Shown in pieces: positions 6,864-14,011 of a stretch of 33,680 nt of DNA (positions within the stretch are counted from its first letter, which is position 1; every line of letters begins with the position of its first letter). The stretch lies in the NCBI GenBank assembly GCA_009775195.1, contig VSPF01000007.1:1-33680 (forward strand), in the 5' to 3' direction. Below the pieces are notes generated by a model, which ran no database searches, was not told where the DNA came from, and worked only from the letters and a program-made list of their open reading frames with translations. Source of the DNA: Muribaculaceae bacterium (lineage in GTDB: Bacteria > Bacteroidota > Bacteroidia > Bacteroidales > Muribaculaceae). The translations under genes were made by a program, and so were the position numbers.

Positions 6864-7640
6864 TTAGAGGGGTTTGCTATCGACGTCTTTGAGGTCGCCG
6901 AGGGGATATTTTTCAAACATGTGCTCGACCATCCACTCGTTGGCCTGGCCGGGAGTGAGTTTCCAGCCCGAGTTGCAGGTGGCTACAATCTCGACCACCG
7001 ATGTGCCTTTTCCGGCGAGGGCGTTTTCGAAGGCTTTGCGGATAGCGCGTTTGGCCTTGTTGACTGCCACGGGTGTGTGCACTGCCTGACGGGTGACATA
7101 GCATGTGCCGTCGAGCTGAGCCAGCAGCGGCGTGATGGCCAGGGGGTAGCCGTTGAGGTCGGCCTGGCGGCCGTAGGGCGTGGTTGCGGTCTTCATGCCC
7201 AGCAGCGTGGTGGGGGCCATCTGGCCGCCGGTCATGCCGTAGATGGCATTGTTGATAAAGATTATGGCGATGTTCTCGCCACGGTTGCAGGCATGTATGG
7301 TCTCGGCGGTGCCTATTGCCGAGAGGTCGCCGTCGCCCTGGTATGTAAACACCAGGCGGCCGGGATTGAGGCGGTTGGCGGCAGTGGCGAGAGCCGGGGC
7401 GCGGCCGTGGGCGGCCTCTACCCAGTCGATGTCGATATAATTGTATGCAAAGACGGCACAACCGACGGGTGCGATGCCTATGGCGCGGTCGGCCACACCC
7501 ATTTCTTCGAGAATCTGGGCGATGAGTTTGTGCACTACGCCGTGCGAACATCCGGGGCAATAGTGTGTGTGTACGTCGCAGAGCAGGTCGGGGCGGCTAT
7601 ACACTTTATTCTCGGGGCGGATAATTTCTTCTTGTGTCAT
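6864..7640 (-). CDS. 2-oxoacid:ferredoxin oxidoreductase, beta (TPP) subunit
   Basis: The beta subunit carries the thiamine diphosphate site. This 258-residue protein has HYCPGCSHG (26-34), supplying an active-site cysteine pair, and the TPP-binding motif from GDGD (102-105) to the paired asparagines FINNAIYG (N130/N131), followed by MTGGQMAPTT. This is the canonical arrangement for VOR/KOR beta subunits. The C-terminus (CNSGWKLTP) lacks the extra iron-sulfur region of pyruvate:ferredoxin oxidoreductases. It sits between the alpha and gamma genes, with 6 nt to alpha, and will act with them as a cytoplasmic heteromer. Confidence 0.94.
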   Translation of the reverse strand: MTQEEIIRPENKVYSRPDLLCDVHTHYCPGCSHGVVHKLIAQILEEMGVADRAIGIAPVGCAVFAYNYIDIDWVEAAHGRAPALATAANRLNPGRLVFTYQGDGDLSAIGTAETIHACNRGENIAIIFINNAIYGMTGGQMAPTTLLGMKTATTPYGRQADLNGYPLAITPLLAQLDGTCYVTRQAVHTPVAVNKAKRAIRKAFENALAGKGTSVVEIVATCNSGWKLTPGQANEWMVEHMFEKYPLGDLKDVDSKPL

Positions 7641-7646
7641 GGCGCC

Positions 7647-8735
7647 TTAGAATTTTAGTTCTTCAAAATGACCGGCGAGTGCCTCGAGCACTTCTCCGGG
7701 GTTTGGAATCATGCCGCCCATGCGTCCGAAATGATGAACCGGCACGGCACCCTCTACGGCCAGGCGAACGTCTTCAATCATCTGGCCGGCGTTGAGCTCG
7801 ACGGTGAGTATGCCCTTGACCTGTTTTGCCAGCCGTGCAATCTCGGCTGTGGGGAAGGGCCACAGGGTGATGGGGCGCAGAAGACCGATTTTGAGGCCCT
7901 TGGCACGTGCGTCCTCTATGGCTTTGAGGCATATGCGGGCAATCGAGCCGAAGGCCACAATCAGGTACTCGGCATCGTCGGTGTAGTGCTCCTGGTAGCG
8001 CACCTCGTTCTCTTCAATGCGGCGGTATGTGGCCTGGAAGCGGTTGTTGTTGACCTCCATCTTGGCGGAGTCGAGCTCGAGCGATGTAACGACATTGCGG
8101 TGGTCGCGGTCGCCGCGTCCGCAAGCGGCCCAGGGGCACTGCTGACGCACTTCCTCGTCGGTGCGGCGCGGACGCTGCTCGGGAAGCACGACTTTTTCCA
8201 TCATCTGGCCCACGATGCCGTCGGCAAGAATCATGGCCGGTGTTCGGTATTTGAATGCAAGGTCGAAGCCGAGGCCCACGAAGTCGGCCATTTCCTGCAC
8301 TGTTGCCGGGGCGAGGACGATGAGGTGGTAGTCGCCGTGACCGCCGCCCTTGGTGGCCTGGAAATAGTCGGCCTGCGAGGGCTGGATGGTACCGAGGCCG
8401 GGGCCGCCGCGCATCACATTAAGTATGAGGGCAGGAAGTTCGGAAGCTGCAAGGTAACTGATACCTTCCTGCTTGAGGCTGACGCCGGGCGACGAAGAAG
8501 AGGTCATAACGGCGCGGCCCGTGGCGGCACCGCCATAGACCATGTTGATAGCCGCAACCTCGCTCTCGGCCTGGAGAACTACCATGCCTGTTGTTTCCCA
8601 GGGACGAAGCTCGGCAAGAGTCTCGAGTACCTCGCTCTGGGGTGTTATAGGATAACCGAAGTAGCCGTCGGCACCGTAGCGTATGGCGGCATGCGCTATA
8701 GCCTCGTTGCCCTTCATCAATTTTACTTCTTCCAT
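7647..8735 (-). CDS. vorB: 2-oxoacid:ferredoxin oxidoreductase, alpha subunit (VorB-type)
   Basis: The alpha subunit contributes the pyrimidine-binding half of the TPP site. The protein has 362 residues. Visible motifs are GNEAIAHAAIRYG (9-21), YPITPQSE (28-35), QAESEVAAINMVYGGA (55-70, with the conserved glutamate) and SSSSPGVSLKQEG. In Bacteroidales, homologues of this size and pattern are annotated VorB, 3-methyl-2-oxobutanoate dehydrogenase; the branched-chain substrate is therefore taken from family knowledge, not seen. The acyl-CoA products would feed branched-chain fatty acids or ATP formation in an anaerobe. The genes for delta, alpha, beta and gamma are all contiguous here. Confidence 0.9.
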   Translation of the reverse strand: MEEVKLMKGNEAIAHAAIRYGADGYFGYPITPQSEVLETLAELRPWETTGMVVLQAESEVAAINMVYGGAATGRAVMTSSSSPGVSLKQEGISYLAASELPALILNVMRGGPGLGTIQPSQADYFQATKGGGHGDYHLIVLAPATVQEMADFVGLGFDLAFKYRTPAMILADGIVGQMMEKVVLPEQRPRRTDEEVRQQCPWAACGRGDRDHRNVVTSLELDSAKMEVNNNRFQATYRRIEENEVRYQEHYTDDAEYLIVAFGSIARICLKAIEDARAKGLKIGLLRPITLWPFPTAEIARLAKQVKGILTVELNAGQMIEDVRLAVEGAVPVHHFGRMGGMIPNPGEVLEALAGHFEELKF

Positions 8736-8767
8736 ATAGTGTAGTAGAATACTTGTTTATTAAAAGG

Positions 8768-8998
8768 TTACTTCTCCACAACGCGGTATACCTCGATGCA
8801 GGCATCGGGACATACCGTTGCGCAGGCGGCGCAGCCTATACATTTATCGGGGTTTGCAGTGTAGGCATAGTGATAGCCACGGTCATTGACCTCTTTGGGT
8901 TGCAGCAGGAGCACATCGACAGGGCACGCGATTACACAAAGGTCGCAGCCTTTGCAACGCCGGGTGTCGATTGTTACCGCTCCGTAAACTTTTGCCAT
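8768..8998 (-). CDS. 2[4Fe-4S] ferredoxin-type delta subunit
   Basis: This 76-residue protein contains two complete CxxCxxCxxxCP motifs: C15, C18, C21, C25 and C53, C56, C59, C63. Each would ligate one [4Fe-4S] cluster. As the first gene of the oxidoreductase unit it is the electron-transfer subunit that carries electrons from the TPP site to free ferredoxin. The 32 nt before the alpha gene contain no other signal. Length and position match the delta subunits of VOR/KOR enzymes. Confidence 0.94.
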   Translation of the reverse strand: MAKVYGAVTIDTRRCKGCDLCVIACPVDVLLLQPKEVNDRGYHYAYTANPDKCIGCAACATVCPDACIEVYRVVEK

Positions 8999-9061
8999 AT
9001 TTTCAGTGGGTTTAGGATTGTTTTAAGGGTTGAAACGGCGAATAATACACTATCTCATTCG

Positions 9062-9092
9062 CAAAAGTAAGAAAAAATTTAGTAACTCCAAA
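9062..9092 (-). promoter_or_regulatory. Promoter of the 2-oxoacid oxidoreductase operon
   Basis: Minus strand: TTTG (9092-9089), exactly 19 nt, TACTTTTG (9069-9062). It lies about 65-95 nt upstream of the ferredoxin ATG. Confidence 0.75.
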
Positions 9093-9121
9093 CGCTGCGG
9101 CTTTTTTTTGTCAAAAATTCG

Positions 9122-9129
9122 TACCTTTG
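9122..9129 (+). promoter_or_regulatory. -7 box upstream of the esterase-recF unit
   Basis: TACCTTTG fits TAnnTTTG. The -33 element is poor: only a T run lies near 9102. The site is divergent from the oxidoreductase promoter and would give a leader of about 130 nt that contains the TTTAAAG inverted repeat. Confidence 0.5.
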
Positions 9130-9159
9130 CAGTGATATATTCAAATTTTGAAGCCCGAA

Positions 9160-9262
9160 AGTTGAAGTTTAAAGTTTAAGGTTTAAAGTTTAACGAGATG
9201 AACCGCTAAACCTCGCCCCCGACAGCTCCTTAATCTTTAAACTTTAACCCTTAAACTCTACT
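9160..9262. repeat. TTTAAAG-rich imperfect inverted repeat in esterase leader
   Basis: Tandem (A)GTTTAAA units at 9165-9195 are mirrored by TTTAAACT units at 9232-9262, with a GC-rich loop of about 36 nt between them. In RNA this would form a long AU-rich hairpin ending just before the esterase start codon. It uses the same repeat vocabulary as 1813-1876. Confidence 0.6.
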
Positions 9263-9267
9263 TAAAG

Positions 9268-10065
9268 ATGAATCGACTTTTTATAATTCTTTTAACAGCT
9301 TTTGTCTGGTTAGGCGCGTCGGCTTTTAAGGCTTACGAGTATCCTCTTAAGACTATATATCTCGACGGTGACGAATGGGTGACCGCCATAGTCCCCGACC
9401 GCGTTGGCGACGAACGTTTCCCGACGGTGTATATCCTCAACGGCTACTCGGGCAACCATACCGACTATATCACCCGCGTCAAGGACCTCGGCAAGATGGC
9501 CGACCGTTTCAAGATGATTTTCGTCATGCCCGACGGCCGTAACAGCTGGTACTGGGATACGGACTCGATGAAGATGGAAAGCTTCGTGACCCGCGACCTC
9601 GTAGCAGACACCGACCGCCGTTTCCCCACCCTCGCCGACCGCGACAACCGCGCCATCATGGGCCTGAGCATGGGCGGTCACGGGGCCTTCCGTCTCGCAA
9701 CCCTGCACCCGGACATATGGGGCAGTGCCGGCTCGATGAGCGGCGGAATGGATATAACAAAATTTGCCGACCGCTGGGGCATGGCCAAGCTTCTGGGCTG
9801 CACCTACGAGGCCGACCCGACAAAGTGGAAGGCAAGCACCGTTGCCGCGCTCGTGCCGCAGATGAAGACCGCCGGAGTCAACTATACCTTCGACTGCGGT
9901 GCCGACGACTTCTTTGCCGCCGTCAATGCCGACCTGCACCGGGCAATGCTCGATGCAGGCGTGCCGCACGACTATGCAAGCCGTCCCGGCAAACACTCGT
10001 GGCAGTACTGGAACAACTCGCTGCCCTATATCCTACATTATTTCGACACCAAATTCCCCCGGTAA
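9268..10065 (+). CDS. Secreted alpha/beta-hydrolase esterase
   Basis: This 265-residue protein has a signal peptide (MNRLFIILLTAFVWLGASA) and belongs to the putative esterase (esterase D/feruloyl esterase-like) family. The nucleophile elbow is GLSMGGHG with S134; the probable acid is D213 or D214 in CGADDFF and the histidine is H243 in GKHSWQYW. The substrate could be an acylated carbohydrate or another ester in the periplasm; the sequence does not say which. It starts a plus-strand unit and is followed after 7 nt by recF, an unusual partner for a secreted hydrolase. The first ATG is chosen because it gives a complete signal peptide. Confidence 0.88.
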   Translation: MNRLFIILLTAFVWLGASAFKAYEYPLKTIYLDGDEWVTAIVPDRVGDERFPTVYILNGYSGNHTDYITRVKDLGKMADRFKMIFVMPDGRNSWYWDTDSMKMESFVTRDLVADTDRRFPTLADRDNRAIMGLSMGGHGAFRLATLHPDIWGSAGSMSGGMDITKFADRWGMAKLLGCTYEADPTKWKASTVAALVPQMKTAGVNYTFDCGADDFFAAVNADLHRAMLDAGVPHDYASRPGKHSWQYWNNSLPYILHYFDTKFPR

Positions 10066-10072
10066 TGGCATA

Positions 10073-11179
10073 ATGCAACTCTGCCAGCTTACACTCAACG
10101 ACTTTAAGAACATCGAGGGAGCCAGCCTCGACATGTCGCCAAAAATCAACTGCTTCGTTGGCGATAACGGCATGGGCAAGAGCAACCTCCTCGATGCGAT
10201 ATATTACCTGGGCAACTGCCGCAGCTTCACCGGGGCCACCGATGCCATGCTTGTGCGCCGCGATGCGCCCTTTGCCGCCCTACGAGCCGTATATCACCGC
10301 CGCGACCTCGACGAGGAGCTACAGGTGGGCATACGCCCGGGCCAGCGCAAGATTTTCAAGCGCAACGGCAAGGCGTACCAGCGACTTGCCGAACACCTCG
10401 GCACCTTCCCGGCCGTGTTGCTCTCGCCTGCCGACATGGAGCTCACCGGCGGCGAACCGTCGGAAAGACGGCGCTTTATCGACCAGATAATCGCCCAGCG
10501 CGAGGGCCGCTATTTCGAGGCCCTTGTGCGCTATAACGGTGCCCTGGAACAGCGCAACCGCCTCTTGCGCGACGAGGTGGCCGACACCGGCCTCTACGAG
10601 GCTCTCGAGGCTCAGCTCGAGATGGCCGGAGAGTTTATATCGGCACGTCGCAGGGCGAATATCGCCGAACTCGAGTCAATATTTATGCCTTATTACCAGG
10701 CGATTGCCGACGGCAACGAAGAGGCGCGGCTCGAATATGTGACCACCGAATATCCCGACGGCCTCGCAGCGCGCCTTGCCGCCATGCGCGGGCGCGACAT
10801 GGCCCTGCACCACACCGCCTCGGGGCCACACCGCGACGACATTGCCATGACAGTCGACGGTATGCCCGTGCGGCGCACCGCCTCGCAGGGCCAGGCCAAG
10901 ACTTTTACGACCGCCTTGCGCTTCGCCCAGTACGAGCTGTTGCGCAAGAGCCTCGGTATAAAGCCCTTGCTGCTGCTCGACGATATCTTCGACAAGCTCG
11001 ATGCCGGGCGCGTGGAGCGTATTATAGCCCTCGTCGGCGGCTCTGACACTTTCGGCCAAATCTTTATTACCGACACCAATCGCCGCCACCTCGACGAAAC
11101 AGTTGCAAGCCTCGGCGCGACAGGCGACTACCGGCTGTGGCAGGTAGAGCGCGGCACATTTACACCCATACAGGCATGA
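10073..11179 (+). CDS. recF: DNA replication and repair protein RecF
   Basis: RecF is an SMC-like ATPase that helps load RecA at single-stranded gaps. The protein has 368 residues. Visible are FKNIEGASLDMSP, Walker A GDNGMGKSN (30-38), the RRFIDQII region typical of RecF, the ABC-type signature TASQGQAK and Walker B LLLLDDIFDKLD. The frame is open upstream, but the ATG at 10073 gives the standard RecF N-terminus and lies 7 nt after the esterase stop. dnaA, dnaN and gyrB are not adjacent, so this is not an origin-type recF locus. Its stop overlaps the DUF721 start by 4 nt. Confidence 0.96.
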   Translation: MQLCQLTLNDFKNIEGASLDMSPKINCFVGDNGMGKSNLLDAIYYLGNCRSFTGATDAMLVRRDAPFAALRAVYHRRDLDEELQVGIRPGQRKIFKRNGKAYQRLAEHLGTFPAVLLSPADMELTGGEPSERRRFIDQIIAQREGRYFEALVRYNGALEQRNRLLRDEVADTGLYEALEAQLEMAGEFISARRRANIAELESIFMPYYQAIADGNEEARLEYVTTEYPDGLAARLAAMRGRDMALHHTASGPHRDDIAMTVDGMPVRRTASQGQAKTFTTALRFAQYELLRKSLGIKPLLLLDDIFDKLDAGRVERIIALVGGSDTFGQIFITDTNRRHLDETVASLGATGDYRLWQVERGTFTPIQA

Positions 11180-11466
11180 GACGCGCACAACCACTGCAAT
11201 TAGGGCAGATTATCGAAAAGATGATTGACGACACGGGTCTGCGCCCGGCCATGCAACGGCGGTCGGTCGAAGCCTTGTGGCCCGACGTCGCCGGCAAGCA
11301 TATAGCGTCGTACACACGCCGTGTCGTCCTCGAGGGGCGCACGCTGCATGTCTATGTAGACTCGGCAGCCCTCAAAGAGGAACTCGGCTATCTGCGCGAC
11401 ACCCTCGTAGAGCAAATAAACCGCATGGCCGGGCGCCGTGCAATCGATAATATATTAATCCACTGA
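11176..11466 (+). CDS. DUF721 (DciA-like) protein
   Basis: This 96-residue protein matches the DUF721 pattern: an N-terminal helix with LGQIIEKMI, the core SVEALWPDVAGKHIASYTR, a strand pair RTLHVYVDSAALKEEL and the closing RDTLVEQIN. Some DUF721 proteins (DciA) load the replicative helicase; in Bacteroidetes the role is not established. I take the ATG at 11176, which overlaps the recF stop in an ATGA, because residues before it only translate recF out of frame. Coupling to recF agrees with the recF-DUF721 association seen in other phyla and points to replication or repair. Confidence 0.88.
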   Translation: MRRAQPLQLGQIIEKMIDDTGLRPAMQRRSVEALWPDVAGKHIASYTRRVVLEGRTLHVYVDSAALKEELGYLRDTLVEQINRMAGRRAIDNILIH

Positions 11467-11467
11467 C

Positions 11468-11899
11468 ATGAAAGAACTTCCCGAAATAAATTTCCGTCAC
11501 CGCATGCCGGTACAAATCCGTTTTAACGACATCGACATGTTCGGCCACTTGAACAACTCGGTGTATATCCAGTTCCTCGACCTTGGCAAATATGCCTACT
11601 TCCGCCAGTTTATGAGCGATACCTTTGGCTGCGAACCGACTGCGCCCGTCGTGGCAAATATCAACTGCGACTTCATAGAGCCGACCAAAATCGACGAACG
11701 CCTCGAAGTGCTGACCGCCATCACCGATATAGCCGACAGCTCAATGACGCTCGACCAGCGCGTAGTCAGCACCACGGGCCGGGTGAAGTGCTCGGCTCGC
11801 ACAATCATGGTCAATATCGACCTCGCCACCGGCCGCCCCGCCACCGTCAGCGACACCTGGCGCCGGCGCATCGCCGCCTACCAGAACAACGAAGAGTAA
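11468..11899 (+). CDS. Acyl-CoA thioesterase, hotdog fold (4HBT/YbgC-like)
   Basis: This 143-residue protein carries the family motif RFNDIDMFGHLNNSVYIQ (18-35), which holds the catalytic aspartate and the turn into the long hotdog helix. The motif is followed by FLDLGKYAYF. Such enzymes hydrolyse acyl-CoA or acyl-ACP thioesters; chain-length preference cannot be predicted. It begins 1 nt after the DUF721 stop. Its last 42 nt (11857-11898) are repeated at 12840-12881 beyond the next gene, which suggests local duplication or insertion at this point. Confidence 0.9.
   Translation: MKELPEINFRHRMPVQIRFNDIDMFGHLNNSVYIQFLDLGKYAYFRQFMSDTFGCEPTAPVVANINCDFIEPTKIDERLEVLTAITDIADSSMTLDQRVVSTTGRVKCSARTIMVNIDLATGRPATVSDTWRRRIAAYQNNEE
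11857..11898 (+). repeat. Direct repeat, copy 1 (3' end of thioesterase gene)
   Basis: This stretch is identical to 12840-12881 at 39 of 42 positions. It encodes the C-terminus WRRRIAAYQNNEE of the thioesterase. Confidence 0.85.
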
Positions 11900-11907
11900 G
11901 ACAAGTT

Positions 11908-12807
11908 ATGTGGAAGACTTTATTTTTCTCGCTCTTAGGGATTCTTGTATTTGCTTGCAGTCAACAACCCAAACCGACGATAGAAGAGAATTTGACAAAG
12001 TTCTTTAGCGACGATGAGTTTTGCAGAAAGCACATTCTTAAAGATGTCAAACTGGCTTCATCCCCATTATTTGCCGGTCCGTCAAAGGAAATAAATACTG
12101 ATGGTGTGATTGAAATAGTGAGAGAGGCAAGGATGTTGCCAGCACAAGATTCCATTATTCAGTCGATTTCTTTTTATAACGACATCGTCACATACAATAT
12201 TACAACTTGGCATAGCTTCTGGGCCTACTGTTTTATGTTTGAGGTAGAAGACAATACTCCTAAACTAAAAAGCGTTTTCTATCAAAAGCCTAATGTAGTT
12301 GGTAGTTTGCCAAACGACTTTCCTATTTTGAAATTGTCGAATAATTTCAACAATTCTCTTCAATTCCGCACAGCCTTAATTAATGATTCGATAAAAGGAA
12401 AAGATTATATTTCGGGCAACGCTCCATCTGATTTCTCCTATGTGTGGCCAAGCGACACCGCCTTGGCAAGAATTAATTCGATTCTCGCCGAAAGAGTGCC
12501 TAAACACCTTACCGAGGCGATATTTCACTCAGGCAACAATCAAGTAACAATAGCATTTAAATCAGATTTTGAGCCAAGAAAAAATGAAGACTGGGGCGCA
12601 ATTTTAATTTTAGATAAAACTAATAATGAATGGGCACTCAGTAAACTGGTTGTCAGTGATGAAACCCATCTTCCCAGCGGCCACGCTACGATTTTCGATG
12701 AATGCGACCTCCATGAATTAGAAAACGACTGGGTAGGCGCTGCAATCAAAGAGCAAAACTCAGGAGACGAAGTCGTCGAAGCAGTAGTGATTGAGGACAT
12801 TGAATAA
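11908..12807 (+). CDS. Putative lipoprotein, unknown function, AT-rich
   Basis: I do not recognise this 299-residue protein. It starts MWKTLFFSLLGILVFACSQQ, a lipoprotein signal with lipobox cysteine C17, so it should be lipid-anchored and face the periplasm or cell surface. The rest is soluble and has mixed alpha/beta character, with few cysteines. Base composition is clearly lower in GC than the flanking genes, and AAA/AAT codons are frequent. It follows the thioesterase by 8 nt, but a second, diverged copy of the thioesterase's last 42 nt lies just downstream, so the gene is bracketed by direct repeats. This argues for insertion. The frame extends upstream, but the ATG at 11908 gives a proper signal peptide. 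Confidence 0.75.
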   Translation: MWKTLFFSLLGILVFACSQQPKPTIEENLTKFFSDDEFCRKHILKDVKLASSPLFAGPSKEINTDGVIEIVREARMLPAQDSIIQSISFYNDIVTYNITTWHSFWAYCFMFEVEDNTPKLKSVFYQKPNVVGSLPNDFPILKLSNNFNNSLQFRTALINDSIKGKDYISGNAPSDFSYVWPSDTALARINSILAERVPKHLTEAIFHSGNNQVTIAFKSDFEPRKNEDWGAILILDKTNNEWALSKLVVSDETHLPSGHATIFDECDLHELENDWVGAAIKEQNSGDEVVEAVVIEDIE

Positions 12808-12839
12808 TGGAACGAGCAATGGCATATGGCATAGTTCAT

Positions 12840-12881
12840 CTGGCGCCGGCGCATCGCCGCATACCAGAACCACGAAGAGCA
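12840..12881 (+). pseudogene. Direct repeat, copy 2: relic of thioesterase 3' end
   Basis: The stretch still reads WRRRIAAYQNHEEQG then stop in frame, with three changes from copy 1, one of them silent and one N to H. Immediately upstream the frame is closed by TAG and similarity ends, so only the tail of a thioesterase copy survives. Confidence 0.75.
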
Positions 12882-12932
12882 GGGATAGTTTGACCTTGCT
12901 GACGGGTATGTGAAATTTTTTTTCATTTCGTA

Positions 12933-12960
12933 TGTAACGTTTTCGGGGTTGGTGTGTCTT
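12933..12960 (+). promoter_or_regulatory. Candidate ECF-type promoter before the sigma gene
   Basis: TGTAAC at 12933-12938, 16 nt, and TGTCTT at 12955-12960 resemble extracytoplasmic-function sigma promoters (AAC core at -35, GTC/TCT-like -10). No TAnnTTTG box is present here. Transcription would begin within a few nucleotides of the ATG at 12969, giving a leaderless or very short-leader message. The site suggests autoregulation but is unproven. Confidence 0.4.
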
Positions 12961-12968
12961 AAGGGTGT

Positions 12969-13466
12969 ATGACTTCAAGAGAGTTTGAAATATTAGCCCG
13001 CAGTCTTACGCCCCGTTTGCGTGCCGAGGCCCGCCGTATCGTCGCCAGCGATATGGACGCTGACGATGTGGTGCAAGATACGATGCTCAAACTCTGGAGT
13101 CTGCGCTCAGAGCTTGATACCATGCGCTCGGTCGATGCGTTTGCCGTGGTCGTGGTGCGCCGCCAGGCCATCAATGCCCTCAGGCAGTTACATCCCGACC
13201 GTCACGTGGCCCTCGACGAGAACATTGAAGGAGACCTCTCGCCCGAAGACCAGCTCATCGAACAGCAGCGGCGCAATACTGCCGACGCTGTGATGGCGCA
13301 ACTCCCCGATAGTCAGCAGACCCTGCTACGGCTACGCCACGTCGAAGGTTACGACAATGCCTCGATAGCCGCGCTGCTCGGTACGAGCGAGGGGGCCGTG
13401 CGCACGGCCTTGTCGCGTGCACGCAGACATGTGGCTCAAATTTTTCAACAACAATATACGCTATGA
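12969..13466 (+). CDS. ECF-type RNA polymerase sigma factor
   Basis: This 165-residue protein has the two-domain layout of ECF sigma factors. Region 2 contains DADDVVQDTMLKLW (30-43) and region 4 contains LLRLRHVEGYDNASIAALLGTSEGAVRTALSRARR, a clear sigma-70 helix-turn-helix. It lacks regions 1 and 3, as expected. Its stop overlaps the next gene in an ATGA, so the downstream membrane protein is almost certainly its translationally coupled anti-sigma factor. It should redirect RNA polymerase in response to an envelope signal. It is not next to a SusC/TonB-dependent transporter, so this is not the common polysaccharide-utilisation type. Confidence 0.93.
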   Translation: MTSREFEILARSLTPRLRAEARRIVASDMDADDVVQDTMLKLWSLRSELDTMRSVDAFAVVVVRRQAINALRQLHPDRHVALDENIEGDLSPEDQLIEQQRRNTADAVMAQLPDSQQTLLRLRHVEGYDNASIAALLGTSEGAVRTALSRARRHVAQIFQQQYTL

Positions 13467-14008
13467 AGATACCTCACCTCACACACAGCCGCGATGCCGC
13501 AATTATCCGCCGACTGGTAGAGCGTTTTTTCGACGGCGATACAAGCCCTGCCCAGGAGCAGGCCATATATGACTATTATGCCACGCACCAGGGGCTGCCC
13601 GATGACCTCGAGCGTTACCGTCCGATGTTCGGCTGGTACTCGGCCATGTCGTCGCCCGTGCGCCGTCGTCGCCCGTGGCCTCGCTTTGCCGGTATTGCCG
13701 CCGCCCTGGCCGTGCTCGTGGTAGTTGGCGTCGTGCTTGTGCGCTCGGGCAGCAGTGCCGACGAAAGGCTCTATGCCTCCTACCGTGGCAGCTATGTTAT
13801 CCGCGACGGGCAGCGGATAGACGACATACAGCTCATCTACAGCAACCTTGCGTGTGCCGAGCAGATGGCCGACAGCCTAATCGACCTTGCCGACCGCGAG
13901 GCACGCAATATCGAGCAGTCGCCCGACGACATACTTGTCGACCGCGCCCTTGACGGCATCGACGACCCCGAATTAGCACTTGAAATTAAAAAAGCAATAC
14001 TCGAATAA
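13463..14008 (+). CDS. Probable membrane anti-sigma factor
   Basis: This 181-residue protein has a cytoplasmic N-terminus (1-70), one transmembrane helix (about 76-92, FAGIAAALAVLVVVGVVLV) and a periplasmic C-terminal domain of about 90 residues. The N-terminal part has the helical, acidic look of Bacteroidetes anti-sigma proteins (IIRRLVERFFDGDTSPAQEQAIYDYY) but no HxxxCxxC zinc motif and no FecR domain. The ATGA overlap with the sigma gene is the main evidence for the role. The periplasmic part (YASYRGSYVIRDGQRIDD) may sense an envelope condition; I know of no ligand. Confidence 0.75.
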   Translation: MKIPHLTHSRDAAIIRRLVERFFDGDTSPAQEQAIYDYYATHQGLPDDLERYRPMFGWYSAMSSPVRRRRPWPRFAGIAAALAVLVVVGVVLVRSGSSADERLYASYRGSYVIRDGQRIDDIQLIYSNLACAEQMADSLIDLADREARNIEQSPDDILVDRALDGIDDPELALEIKKAILE

Positions 14009-14011
14009 ATC

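Noticed and set aside
7668..8744. A 358-codon open frame on the plus strand
   Set aside because: It is fully antisense to the VorB alpha gene, whose motifs are clear. Long antisense frames are common in GC-rich genes and this one has no recognisable domain.
10073..11466. Replication origin next to recF
   Set aside because: dnaA, dnaN and gyrB are absent, and I found no cluster of DnaA boxes (TTATCCACA-like) or AT-rich unwinding element near recF.
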